A stretch of 55,265 bases of DNA from Thiococcus pfennigii (lineage in GTDB: Bacteria > Pseudomonadota > Gammaproteobacteria > Chromatiales > Chromatiaceae): contig NZ_NRRW01000023.1 in NCBI RefSeq assembly GCF_016583835.1, forward strand, positions 1 through 55,265, read 5' to 3'. Below the pieces are notes generated by a model, which saw only the letters and a list, made by a program, of their open reading frames with translations, was not told the origin of the DNA and searched no databases. This document shows, one piece after another, positions 44,361 through 52,945 of the stretch. Positions within the stretch are counted from its first letter, which is position 1; the number at the start of each line of letters is the position of its first letter. A program made the translations under genes and the position numbers.

Positions 44361-44822
44361 ATGGCATCGATCAGCAACGATCATGACCTGCGTCGCGTGC
44401 TCGCCGACCTCCCCGAGATCGAGCAGCGCATCCTCGGCGCCCGATTCGCCCGGAGCGTCGCCCAGTGGAGCCGCGAGGGGCGCGTGGAGCGCGCGATCGA
44501 GACGGCCCTGCGGGCCGATGCGAGCCCGACGGAACTCGAGGACGCCTACCGCGCGGCCAAGTCCTACGCCACCAAGACCTACACGGACTGCGGCCGGGAC
44601 ACCAATTGGCTCGGCCAGGCCGACCACTTCGTCGCCGCCGCGGCGGCCGCCGCGCTGACCCCCGAGACGCTCCTGAGCGAGCGCCAGAACCGCGCCTGGA
44701 AGGCCGCCGTCCAGGCGCGCATGGCGGTCAACTGCGCGATGATGGAGGGGGCCGAAGGGGACTTCGCCAACGAGGCCGAGCGCCAATACCTGCTCGTCAA
44801 CGAGCACCTGGGCGCCGACTGA
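44361..44822 (+). CDS. conserved-looking helical protein, function unknown
   Basis: A 153-residue soluble protein, mostly alpha-helical and alanine-rich, with the stretch LEDAYRAAKSYATKTYTDCGRDTNWL and an acidic end. No domain is recognised. Two cysteines (TDCGRD, VNCAMM) are present. ATG 44361 follows AGGA. It occupies the divergent position beside ppsR where PEP synthase is often found. Codon use matches its neighbours, so I take it as a real gene. Confidence 0.65.
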   Translation: MASISNDHDLRRVLADLPEIEQRILGARFARSVAQWSREGRVERAIETALRADASPTELEDAYRAAKSYATKTYTDCGRDTNWLGQADHFVAAAAAAALTPETLLSERQNRAWKAAVQARMAVNCAMMEGAEGDFANEAERQYLLVNEHLGAD

Positions 44823-45243
44823 CCCCGGCCGGCCCGGGCGTGAAAGGTGTAGGATGCGGTGAGGGACGAACCGCATCGATGGCGCGGTGTCAGACGAACC
44901 GCATCGATGCGGCGATCGGCTGGTCGCGGATGACGGGCCGCAAGGCGAAGCGCATCCCGCCACTTACCGGTCGCCAACCCAAGATGCGACCCTCGCGCAG
45001 CCAGGCCAGCGCATAGCAGCGGCGTCCGGGATCATCGCACGCAATGCGACAGGGCCATCCCCTCGACGGCGGGAGACGTCGCCGTGAATGTGGGGATCGC
45101 GGTCGCGGGTGGTGAGATGCGCGGTCGCAAGCCGCAAACGGCGGGATGCGCTTCGCTTGATGCGATCGGGGCGCCATACCCATCGATATCCGGCGTCGCA
45201 AGCCGCAAACGGCGGGATGCGCTTCGCTTTCCCGCCCTACGAG
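44823..45243. repeat. 421-bp repeat-filled gap
   Basis: A 35-bp direct repeat (GTCGCAAGCCGCAAACGGCG start) is perfect at 45124-45158 and 45195-45229. Upstream, GATGCGGTGAGGGACGAACC and a second CGAACCGCATCGATG unit occur at 44853-44911, and a related copy GATGCGGTGAGCTTGCGAAC lies at about 51525-51549 behind the zinc-finger gene. CGCAAGGCGAAGCGCATCCC at 44939 is a third variant. No protein-like frame covers the region. Confidence 0.6.
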
Positions 45244-45492
45244 TCACGGGTGCCGCGGCGCGATCTGAACCTCGGCGGCGAGGATCTCGTCGTAGAGGGC
45301 CCAGGCCTCGGCGGCCCGCTCGGGAGTGATCTTCTCCGTCGCATGGCCGAGGTGGGCGACGACGAAGTCGCCGACCGCGAGGGCCTCGTGGTCGAGCATC
45401 AGGAGGCTCAGGTCGCGCACCACCCCCTTGGCCTCGCAGCGGGCGACGAGCCCGTCGATCGCGCGGATCTGCATCGGGATACCGAGACACAT
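45244..45492 (-). CDS. hypC: HypC/HupF family hydrogenase maturation chaperone
   Basis: An 82-residue protein with the invariant N-terminus MCLGIPMQI, whose cysteine 2 carries the Fe(CN)2CO intermediate together with HypD, and the OB-fold segments GVVRDLSLLML and VGDFVVAHLGHATEKI. It serves [NiFe]-hydrogenase assembly. It lies 18 bases downstream of the DUF4139 gene on the same strand. No hydrogenase structural or other hyp gene is in the window, so it is an isolated copy here. Confidence 0.92.
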   Translation of the reverse strand: MCLGIPMQIRAIDGLVARCEAKGVVRDLSLLMLDHEALAVGDFVVAHLGHATEKITPERAAEAWALYDEILAAEVQIAPRHP

Positions 45493-45510
45493 GGCGATCC
45501 GCCCCGCGCC

Positions 45511-46974
45511 TCAGTACCGCACCTGGGCGACCCAGGTGAGGGTCGTCGCGCCCTCGGCCGGGACCTCGACCGTCCAGGCGGCTACGGCGGCCGCCTCGCG
45601 CGTGTGGGGCGCGCTCGCCTCGAGGATCCGCCAGTCGCCGGGCAGCGACTCCAGCACCCTGACCGCGACCGGCTCGGGCTTGGCGTTCTTCAGCTCCAGC
45701 GCGAAGCCCGCCTCGTAGGCATAGTCGTAGGCACTCGACCCCGACAGCTTGCGGAAGCTCGTCTGCTTGCGCCGGGCCGTAACGTCGAAGCTCTCGCCGA
45801 GGTGCAGGCTGACGGTCTCGTGCTTCGGCGTGTGGTCGATGCGGTCCTCGCCGACGAACTGGGCGTGGCCGCGGCTGTCGCGCGCGTAGACCCGCACCAC
45901 GCCCTTGGGCAGCGGGATCCCGAGAGGGGCATCGCGGTTGGTGAAGTGCAGCCGGGCCTCGACCTTCGCCGGCGCCCAACCGTCGCCGCCCGCGACCCGA
46001 TAGGCCGACGGACGCCCCTCGATCACGAGCGCCCGGGTGACCGGCACCCGCGGCGCCGACAGGAGCGCCACCTGTTTGGTCTGGCGATCGAGGATGTCGG
46101 TCGGGCGCGGCAGCGTGTAGAGGTGGTACTCGTAGAGCGCCTCCTCCTCGGGCGGCGGCGCGGCGGCAACCATCGCGAGGCCGCGCTCCATGCGGACATC
46201 GGCCCGCGGCGCGCGGACCTGGTTGACCTCGCCGGCGACGAGCTGCACCTGGGCGTCGCGATAGGCGATGCCGCTGCGGTTGGTCAGGGTCACCCAGCCG
46301 TTGAGGTCCATGCTCGTGCCATCGTCGTCGAGTTGGGCGACATAGTCGGCCTGCCAGCCCAGGCCGCCGGTCAGATACGAGAGCTCGAAGAGCCCGCTAC
46401 CGCCACGCGCCGCCTCGAGCCGCAGCACCAGGGTCGGCTGGTCGCGCAGGTCGTCGGGCACGTCCGGATAGGCCAGGTGGCCGACGATGCCCGTCTCGAT
46501 GCGATCGGCATAGCGCAGCACGACGCCGTCGTTGGCCGCGAGGACCCGGGCCTCCTCGACGGTGCGCTCGCCGGCGTCGTTGGTGCGCACGACCTGGACC
46601 TGGCGCCCGACGTACTTCTTCAGCAGGCTCTCGGCCGTCAACAGGTCGAAATCGAAGTTCTGCTCCAGCAGCGTCACCGCGACCTCGCCGCCGCGCGCTT
46701 CGAGGAGCGCCGTCTCGGGGCGGATCTGCACCGACACCGAGCGCCACGCCAGGCGATTCTCGCCGGGCTCCAAGGCGACCTCGCGCTGGTCCTTGATCAG
46801 TGCCAGGTCGTCGTTGTAGATGGTCACGGCCAGCGCCCGCTGGGCGGTCTCCTCGATCCGCCGTTCGGCGATATCGGCCGCGACCGGCCCGGCGACGAGG
46901 AGAGACAGGAGCAGGCCGACCGCGAGGCCGGAGCGCCGCGCGGGGCGCGTGTGAATCGGCGGATACACGGGCAT
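45511..46974 (-). CDS. DUF4139 domain protein, exported
   Basis: A 487-residue protein with an N-terminal signal peptide (GLAVGLLLSLLVAGPVAA, cleaved before DIAERRIEE). The rest is beta-rich: an N-terminal region with VTIYNDDLALIKDQREV and the DUF4139 body (ELSYLTGGLGWQADYVAQL, VTLTNRSGIAYRDAQVQLVAG, and PLPKGVVRVYARDSRG). These features define the DUF4139 family of periplasmic or outer-membrane-associated proteins with no known activity. ATG 46974 follows GGAGG closely. It is followed by hypC after 18 bases; whether the two are linked in function is unknown. Confidence 0.85.
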   Translation of the reverse strand: MPVYPPIHTRPARRSGLAVGLLLSLLVAGPVAADIAERRIEETAQRALAVTIYNDDLALIKDQREVALEPGENRLAWRSVSVQIRPETALLEARGGEVAVTLLEQNFDFDLLTAESLLKKYVGRQVQVVRTNDAGERTVEEARVLAANDGVVLRYADRIETGIVGHLAYPDVPDDLRDQPTLVLRLEAARGGSGLFELSYLTGGLGWQADYVAQLDDDGTSMDLNGWVTLTNRSGIAYRDAQVQLVAGEVNQVRAPRADVRMERGLAMVAAAPPPEEEALYEYHLYTLPRPTDILDRQTKQVALLSAPRVPVTRALVIEGRPSAYRVAGGDGWAPAKVEARLHFTNRDAPLGIPLPKGVVRVYARDSRGHAQFVGEDRIDHTPKHETVSLHLGESFDVTARRKQTSFRKLSGSSAYDYAYEAGFALELKNAKPEPVAVRVLESLPGDWRILEASAPHTREAAAVAAWTVEVPAEGATTLTWVAQVRY

Positions 46975-47267
46975 GGACCTCCAGCGGGACCGATGGCGAG
47001 GGCGACCCAGATCGGCCGGGGGTCGCAGCGATCGCCCGAAAGGGTAGCATAGCCACATGGGCGGGACCGGGAAAGGCGGCCGGCGGGGCTCCCCAGTTCC
47101 CTCGCGCGCGCCTCGCCCCTTGCCTAGTAGCCGAACGCCCCTGTCATCGATACCCGCGACGCGAAAACCACCCGCCCCGATCGCCGACACCTCGTCACGG
47201 CCCGATGAACTGGCGGTTATCATGTCCCGGACGCCGGCCGGGGGCCGGCACAGGGCGCGGGGGAGCC

Positions 47268-50126
47268 ATGAGCGACGACAACCAGCCACGACCGACGGCG
47301 GCCGCCGACCACCACTGGCAGTCCTGGCTCGCCTGGGCGCGAGAGCGCGACCTCGCGCCCCCCGTCGATCCGGCCTGGGAGGCCGCGCGCCAGCGCGTCT
47401 GGGACGGCAGCGACTATGTCGCGAGCGCCTGCGCCTGCGCCCCCGAGACCCTCGCCGACCTGCTGAGCGACGGGCTGCTCGCACGCCCGCTCGGCGCCGG
47501 CGAACTCGCGGGCGAGCTGACCGCGACGCTCGCCGATTGCGCCGACGAGACGGCCCTGATGGCGGCCCTGCGCCGCTTCCGCCGCCGCCACCAGGTGCGC
47601 ATCATCTGGCGCGACCTCGCCGGCTGGGCCGACCTGGACGAGACCCTCGCCGAGCTGAGCGCCCTCGCCGACGCCTGCATCGCCGAGGCCCTCGACCGGC
47701 TGCACGCCTGGCAGGTCGCCGAGTGCGGCACCCCGAGCCCAGCCCGCGGCCGCCCCCAGCGCCTCCTGGTCCTCGGCATGGGCAAACTCGGCGGGCGGGA
47801 GCTCAATCTGTCATCGGACATCGATCTCATCTTCGCCTTCCCGCAGGCCGGTCAGGTCGACGGTCCGCGCGCGCTGAGCAACGAGCAGTTCTTCATCGGA
47901 CTCGCCCGGCGCCTGGTGCGGGTCCTCGACACCCAGACCAGCGACGGCTTCGTCTTTCGCGTCGACACCCGCCTGCGCCCGTTCGGCGACGCCGGCCCGC
48001 TGGCGACGAGCTTCGCCGCGCTGGAAGACTATTACCAATCCCAGGCGCGCGAGTGGGAGCGCTACGCGATGATCAAGGCGCGGGTCGTCGCCGGCGACGC
48101 CCAGGACGGCGAACGCCTGATGGCGCTGCTGCGACCTTTCGTCTACCGCCGTTACCTCGACTACGGCGTCATCGAGTCGCTGCGTAACCTCAAGCAGCTG
48201 ATCGCCAAGGAACTCAAGCGCAAGGGGATGGCCGACAACATCAAACTCGGCCCGGGTGGCATTCGCGAGATCGAGTTCATCGGCCAGGCCTTCCAGCTCG
48301 TGCGCGGCGGCCGCGACCCGGACCTGCAGGTGCGCCCGATCCGCCAGGTGCTCGCCCACCTCGCCGCCAAGGGCCTGGTGCCGCGGCCGGCCACCGAGGC
48401 GCTCGATGCCGCTTACTGCTTCCTGCGCCGGGTCGAGAATCGCCTCCAGGCCTGGCGTGACAAGCAGACCCACGTGCTGCCAGCCAGCGACGCCGAGCGG
48501 GCGCGCCTCGCCCGCGCGATGGACTTCCCCGACTGGTCGGCCTTCGCCGCGGTCCTCGCGACGCATCGCCAGCGCGTGCAGGCCGAGTTCGACCGGGTCT
48601 TCGAGGCGCCGCGCGACGCCGCACGGACCGACGGGCTGCCGCTCGCCGACCTCTGGCACGGGCTCGGCGACGGCCAGCGCGACCCGAACGAACTCGCCCG
48701 CGCCGGCTTCGCCGACCCGTCGCTCGCGCTGACCCGGCTCGCCGAATTCCGCGACGCGACCGACCGCATGGCGCTCGGCGAGCGCGGCCGCGAGCGGCTT
48801 GCCCAGCTGATGCCGCTCGTGCTGCGGGTCGTCGCCGAGGCGGAACGGCCGGATCCCGCCCTCGAGCGGGTCCTCAAGGTCCTGGAGGCCGTCGCCCGGC
48901 GCACCGCCTATCTGGCGATGCTCGTCGAGCGCCCCGTCGTCCTCTCCCAGCTCGCCTGCCTGACCGGCATGAGCCCCTGGATCGCCGAGCGCATCGCCCG
49001 CTACCCGCTGCTGCTCGATGAGCTGATCGACCCCGCCCGCCTCTACCGGCCGCTGCAACGTGGCGACCTCGTGGAGGAGGCCGAGGTCCTGCTCGGGCGG
49101 GTCGCCGAGGAGGACCTCGAGCAGCAGATGGAGTACTTGCGCCAGTTCGCCCAGGGCAACATCCTGCGCGTCGCCGCCGCCGACCTGACCGAGGTCATCC
49201 CGCTGATGGTCGTCAGCGACTACCTCACCGAGATCGCCGAGGTGACCCTGGCCCGGGTCCTCGACCTCGCCAACACCCACCTGGTCTCCCGCCACGGCCG
49301 CCCGGCCGGGGTCGCCGCGCCCGACACGGGCCTGCTCGTGCTCGGTTACGGCAAGCTCGGCGGCATCGAACTCGGTTACGGCTCGGACCTCGACCTGGTC
49401 TTCCTGCACGCCCCCGGCGGCGCCAACGCGATGACCGACGGCCCGCGCGAGATCGCCAACGAGCAGTTCTTCGTCCGGCTCGGCCAGCGCATGATCCACA
49501 TGCTGACCACGCGCACCGCCTCGGGCGTCCTCTACGAGGTCGACATGCGCCTGCGCCCCGACGGCAACAAGGGCCTGCTGGCGCGCTCGTTGCCATCGTT
49601 CGCCGACTACCAGGCCGGACAGGCCTGGACCTGGGAGCACCAGGCCCTGGTGCGGGCCCGCCCGGTCGCCGGCGACGCGGCCCTCGCCGCCGCCTTCGCC
49701 GAGGTGCGCACGGCGACCCTGCGTCGTGAGCGCGACCCCGGGCCGCTCCGTGACGAGGTGCGCAAGATGCGCGAGAAGATGCGCGCGAACCTCGACAAGA
49801 GCGGCACCGGGCGCTTCGACCTCAAGCAGGGGGCCGGTGGTATTGCCGACATCGAGTTTATGGTCCAATACTCGGTCTTGCGCTGGGCCGCTCGCCACCC
49901 GGAGCTCACCCGCTGGACCGACAACGTCCGCCTGCTGGAGACCCTGGCCGGGCTCGACCTGCTACCGGGCACGGCGGCCGCCGACCTGACGGCCGCCTAC
50001 AAGGCCCTGCGCGCCGCCTATCACCGCAGCTCGCTCCAGGGCGAGCCGACGACGATCGCCGAGGACCGCCTTGTGGACGAGCGCGCGCGCGTGCGCGCGC
50101 TGTGGGCGCAGTTGATGGAAGATTGA
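47268..50126 (+). CDS. glnE: bifunctional glutamine synthetase adenylyltransferase/adenylyl-removing enzyme
   Basis: A 952-residue enzyme with two nucleotidyltransferase domains. The first (adenylyl-removing) has LLVLGMGKLGGRELNLSSDI followed by D at about residues 166-186; the second (adenylylating) has LLVLGYGKLGGIELGYGSDL followed by D at about 687-707. Each is followed by a GlnD/GlnE helical domain. It switches glutamine synthetase off or on according to PII state. ATG 47268 follows GGGGAG. Length is typical. The next gene, ilvE, is a usual neighbour of glnE in gammaproteobacteria. Confidence 0.96.
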   Translation: MSDDNQPRPTAAADHHWQSWLAWARERDLAPPVDPAWEAARQRVWDGSDYVASACACAPETLADLLSDGLLARPLGAGELAGELTATLADCADETALMAALRRFRRRHQVRIIWRDLAGWADLDETLAELSALADACIAEALDRLHAWQVAECGTPSPARGRPQRLLVLGMGKLGGRELNLSSDIDLIFAFPQAGQVDGPRALSNEQFFIGLARRLVRVLDTQTSDGFVFRVDTRLRPFGDAGPLATSFAALEDYYQSQAREWERYAMIKARVVAGDAQDGERLMALLRPFVYRRYLDYGVIESLRNLKQLIAKELKRKGMADNIKLGPGGIREIEFIGQAFQLVRGGRDPDLQVRPIRQVLAHLAAKGLVPRPATEALDAAYCFLRRVENRLQAWRDKQTHVLPASDAERARLARAMDFPDWSAFAAVLATHRQRVQAEFDRVFEAPRDAARTDGLPLADLWHGLGDGQRDPNELARAGFADPSLALTRLAEFRDATDRMALGERGRERLAQLMPLVLRVVAEAERPDPALERVLKVLEAVARRTAYLAMLVERPVVLSQLACLTGMSPWIAERIARYPLLLDELIDPARLYRPLQRGDLVEEAEVLLGRVAEEDLEQQMEYLRQFAQGNILRVAAADLTEVIPLMVVSDYLTEIAEVTLARVLDLANTHLVSRHGRPAGVAAPDTGLLVLGYGKLGGIELGYGSDLDLVFLHAPGGANAMTDGPREIANEQFFVRLGQRMIHMLTTRTASGVLYEVDMRLRPDGNKGLLARSLPSFADYQAGQAWTWEHQALVRARPVAGDAALAAAFAEVRTATLRRERDPGPLRDEVRKMREKMRANLDKSGTGRFDLKQGAGGIADIEFMVQYSVLRWAARHPELTRWTDNVRLLETLAGLDLLPGTAAADLTAAYKALRAAYHRSSLQGEPTTIAEDRLVDERARVRALWAQLMED

Positions 50127-50159
50127 GCGGCCACCCGAGCCGGGTGCGAAGGTTTTTCG

Positions 50160-50184
50160 GGGCACTGAAGCGTTCAGGGTGCCC
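50160..50184 (+). terminator. hairpin between glnE and ilvE
   Basis: GGGCACTGAA and TTCAGGGTGCCC form a bulged stem 34 bases after the glnE stop. It resembles the GGGCACCTTGAA/TTCAAGGTGCCC hairpin at 4128-4153. No T-run follows. Confidence 0.35.
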
Positions 50185-50242
50185 TCGTGGGAATGGTTCA
50201 ATTTTCGACGGCGCTGCGACGCCGTCGCGCGGAGCTCAATAG

Positions 50243-51166
50243 ATGATGACGATGGCAGACCGTGACGGATTGATCTGGCTGGATGGGGAGATGCGGCCTT
50301 GGCGCGAGGCCAACACCCATGTGCTGACCCACACCCTCCACTACGGCATGGGCGTCTTCGAGGGCGTGCGCGCCTACCAGACCGATCGCGGCGCGGCCAT
50401 CTTCCGGCTCGCCGAGCACACCGACCGGCTCTTCAACTCGGCCCACATCCTGGGCATGAAGATCCCGTTCGACCGCGAGACCCTGAACGAGGCCCAGCGC
50501 GCCGCGGTGCGCGAGAACGGCCTCTCCTCGGCCTACATCCGCCCGATGTGCTTCTATGGCCCCGAGGGCATGGGGCTGCGCGCCGACAACCTCCAGGTCC
50601 ACGTCATCGTCGCCGCCTGGTCCTGGGGCGCCTACCTCGGCGAGGACAACATGCACCGCGGCATCCGCATCCGCGTCTCCTCGTTCACCCGCCACCACGT
50701 CAACGTCACCATGTGCCGCGCCAAGGCCAACGGCAATTACATGAACTCGATGATGGCCCTGCAGGAGGCGCTGCGCGACGGCTACGACGAGGCCCTGCTG
50801 CTCGACGCCAACGGCTATGTGATGGAGGGCAGCGGCGAGAACATCTTCATCGTCCGCGATGGCGTCCTCTACACCCCGGACCTGACCTCGGCCCTCGACG
50901 GCATCACCCGCCGCACCGTCATCGCCCTGGCCGAGGAGCTCGGCCTGCCGGTCGTCGAGAAGCGCATCACCCGCGACGAGGTCTACATCGCCGACGAGGC
51001 CTTCTTCACCGGCACCGCCGCCGAGGTGACACCGATCCGCGAGGTCGACGGGCGGACCATCGGCTGCGGCGCGCGCGGACCCATCACCGAGCGCCTCCAG
51101 ACCCTCTACTTCGACCAGGTCCACGGCCGCCGCGACGCCCACCCGCAGTGGCTGACGCTGGTCTGA
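50243..51166 (+). CDS. ilvE: branched-chain amino acid aminotransferase
   Basis: A 307-residue PLP-dependent fold type IV aminotransferase. The lysine that binds PLP is in the MCRAKANGNYMNSMMA segment (aligned by eye to the E. coli active-site lysine), and EGSGENIFIV, DGITRRTVIALA and FFTGTAAEVTPI complete the family pattern. It makes the last step of valine, leucine and isoleucine synthesis. Start at ATG 50243 with GGAG upstream; a second ATG follows at once. It lies 116 bases after glnE. Confidence 0.95.
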   Translation: MMTMADRDGLIWLDGEMRPWREANTHVLTHTLHYGMGVFEGVRAYQTDRGAAIFRLAEHTDRLFNSAHILGMKIPFDRETLNEAQRAAVRENGLSSAYIRPMCFYGPEGMGLRADNLQVHVIVAAWSWGAYLGEDNMHRGIRIRVSSFTRHHVNVTMCRAKANGNYMNSMMALQEALRDGYDEALLLDANGYVMEGSGENIFIVRDGVLYTPDLTSALDGITRRTVIALAEELGLPVVEKRITRDEVYIADEAFFTGTAAEVTPIREVDGRTIGCGARGPITERLQTLYFDQVHGRRDAHPQWLTLV

Positions 51167-51201
51167 CCGGCCGACCCGCGCCGACAAGACCCCTCGATAA
51201 C

Positions 51202-51228
51202 GGGGATGCCGCAGCCTGCGGCATCCCC
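51202..51228 (+). terminator. perfect hairpin between ilvE and the zinc-finger gene
   Basis: GGGGATGCCGCAG and CTGCGGCATCCCC form 13 perfect pairs with a one-base centre. It sits 36 bases after the ilvE stop and 22 bases before the next start, so it may end or weaken readthrough. No T-run. Confidence 0.45.
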
Positions 51229-51249
51229 GCAGGCAAAGGAGATGACGCA

Positions 51250-51468
51250 ATGGCCAACGCCCAGCCCGAGACCCGCCCCGCCCGGGGCGCCCCACCCCAG
51301 GAGGCCGCCCTGATCCAGGTGCGCCGCGCCGACCTGCCGCTGCACTGCCCGCGGCCGGACGACAGCCTGTGGAACATGCACCCGCGGGTCTATTTACCGA
51401 TCCAGGACGCCCCGGACCACGAGATCACCTGTCCCTACTGCGGGGCTCGCTACCGCCTCGAAGACTGA
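51250..51468 (+). CDS. CHCC zinc-finger domain protein
   Basis: A 72-residue protein with the zf-CHCC pattern: LHCPRPDDSLWNMHPRVYLPI followed by EITCPYCGARYRL, giving one cysteine, one histidine and the CPYC pair as likely zinc ligands. Related domains occur in mitochondrial NDUFS6; the bacterial stand-alone form has no proven role. ATG 51250 follows AGGAG. In gammaproteobacteria it is often found behind ilvE, as here. Confidence 0.88.
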   Translation: MANAQPETRPARGAPPQEAALIQVRRADLPLHCPRPDDSLWNMHPRVYLPIQDAPDHEITCPYCGARYRLED

Positions 51469-51561
51469 CGCGCCCACGCGACGATCCACTCGGGGTGACG
51501 GGATGGCGCCCGCCAGGGCGGTCGATGCGGTGAGCTTGCGAACCGCATCACTGGCGATCGC

Positions 51562-52815
51562 TCAGTCCCAATTCAGGACGCCGCCGGTCTGGTACTCGGT
51601 GACCCGCGTCTCGAAGAAGTTCTTCTCCTTCTTCAGATCCAGGACCTCGGACATCCACGGGAAGGGGTTCGTCGCACCCGGGTACTGCTCGGGCAGGCCG
51701 ATCTGGGCGCAGCGGCGGTTGGCGATGAAGCCGAGATACTCCTCGAACATCGGCGCGTTCAGGCCGAGCACGCCGCGCGGCATGGTGTCGCGGGCGTACT
51801 GGGCCTCCAGTTCCACCGCCTCGCGAATCATCGCGACCAGCTCCTCCCGGAATTCGCCCGTCCACAGGTGCGGGTTCTCGATCCGGATCTGATTGATGAC
51901 GTCGATGCCGAAGTTCATGTGCATCGACTCGTCGCGCAGGATGTACTGGAACTCCTCGGCGGTGCCCGTCATCTTGTTGCGCCGCCCCATCGAGAGGATC
52001 TGGACGAAGCCGACGTAGAAGAAGATCCCCTCGAAGATGACGTAGAAGGCGACCAGCTCGCGCAGCAGGTGCCGGTCGTTCTCCGACGTGCCGGTCTGGA
52101 AGTGCGGGTCGGCCAGGTGCTGGGTGTAGGGCAGCGCCCACTCGGCCTTGCGCGCGACCGACGGGACCTCGCGGTACATGTTGAAGATCTCGCCCTCGTC
52201 GAGGCCGAGGCTCTCGACGACGTACTGGTAGGCGTGCGTGTGCAGCGCCTCCTCGAAGGCCTGGCGCAACAGATACTGGCGACACTCGGGGTTGGTGATG
52301 TGGCGGTAGATGGCCAGCACCAGGTTGTTCGCGACCAGCGAGTCGGCGGTCGCGAAGAAGCCCAGGTTGCGCTTGATGATGGTGCGCTCGTCCTCGCTCA
52401 GCCCGTGGGGGTCCTTCCACAGGGCGATGTCGGCGTTCATGTTGATCTCCTGCGGCATCCAGTGGTTCGCGCAGGCGTCCAGGTACTTTCGCCAGGCCCA
52501 CTCGTACTTGAAGGGCACGAGCTGGTTGAGGTCGGCGCGGCAGTTGATCAACCGCTTGTCGTCGACGCGCACGCGGCCGGCGCCCAGCTCGGGCTGCTCC
52601 AGGCCCGTGGCCCCGCCGCCCCCCGGCGATGTCCCGGGCTGGTCGATCGCCCCCACCGGACGCGGCCTGTCGCCCGGGCCACCCGCGCGCTGCTGCGCGG
52701 CGGCATTGGCGGCCGGGTCGCCGAGATCCTGATCGCGGATCGGCGACGGCGACGGGACCGGCCGCGCCCGGTTCGGGCGCGTCACATCGGCCAGCGGGTC
52801 ATCCCAATTCAGCAT
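51562..52815 (-). CDS. nrdB: class I ribonucleotide reductase beta subunit
   Basis: A 417-residue radical-generating subunit. The di-iron ligands D158, E189, H192, E262, E296 and H299 and the radical tyrosine Y196 (EALHTHAY) can be read directly, so it is a tyrosyl-radical class Ia type. The C-terminal tail ends GGVLNWD, the peptide that docks into NrdA. The N-terminus is unusual: it begins MLNWDDPL, echoing that tail, then a 70-residue proline/glycine-rich linker. ATG 52815 follows AGGAGG at five bases. No nrdA lies beside it. Confidence 0.95.
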   Translation of the reverse strand: MLNWDDPLADVTRPNRARPVPSPSPIRDQDLGDPAANAAAQQRAGGPGDRPRPVGAIDQPGTSPGGGGATGLEQPELGAGRVRVDDKRLINCRADLNQLVPFKYEWAWRKYLDACANHWMPQEINMNADIALWKDPHGLSEDERTIIKRNLGFFATADSLVANNLVLAIYRHITNPECRQYLLRQAFEEALHTHAYQYVVESLGLDEGEIFNMYREVPSVARKAEWALPYTQHLADPHFQTGTSENDRHLLRELVAFYVIFEGIFFYVGFVQILSMGRRNKMTGTAEEFQYILRDESMHMNFGIDVINQIRIENPHLWTGEFREELVAMIREAVELEAQYARDTMPRGVLGLNAPMFEEYLGFIANRRCAQIGLPEQYPGATNPFPWMSEVLDLKKEKNFFETRVTEYQTGGVLNWD

Positions 52816-52945
52816 CGCATCCTCCTGGGGCTCGGGTTCTGTTCTTGGTTCGGTGGACTCGCGCGCCGAGCGCGGCCGAGGCCGGCGCCGGCGTCCCGGC
52901 CTAAGGTCGGGACGTGCGCGCCGAGATTCACCCCCACCGATGCAC

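Noticed and set aside
47811-49898. 695-residue minus-strand open frame inside glnE
   Set aside because: Antisense of GlnE, whose two catalytic motifs are intact on the plus strand.
52816-52945. Search for NrdR boxes in front of nrdB
   Set aside because: No pair of NrdR-like boxes was recognised by eye.
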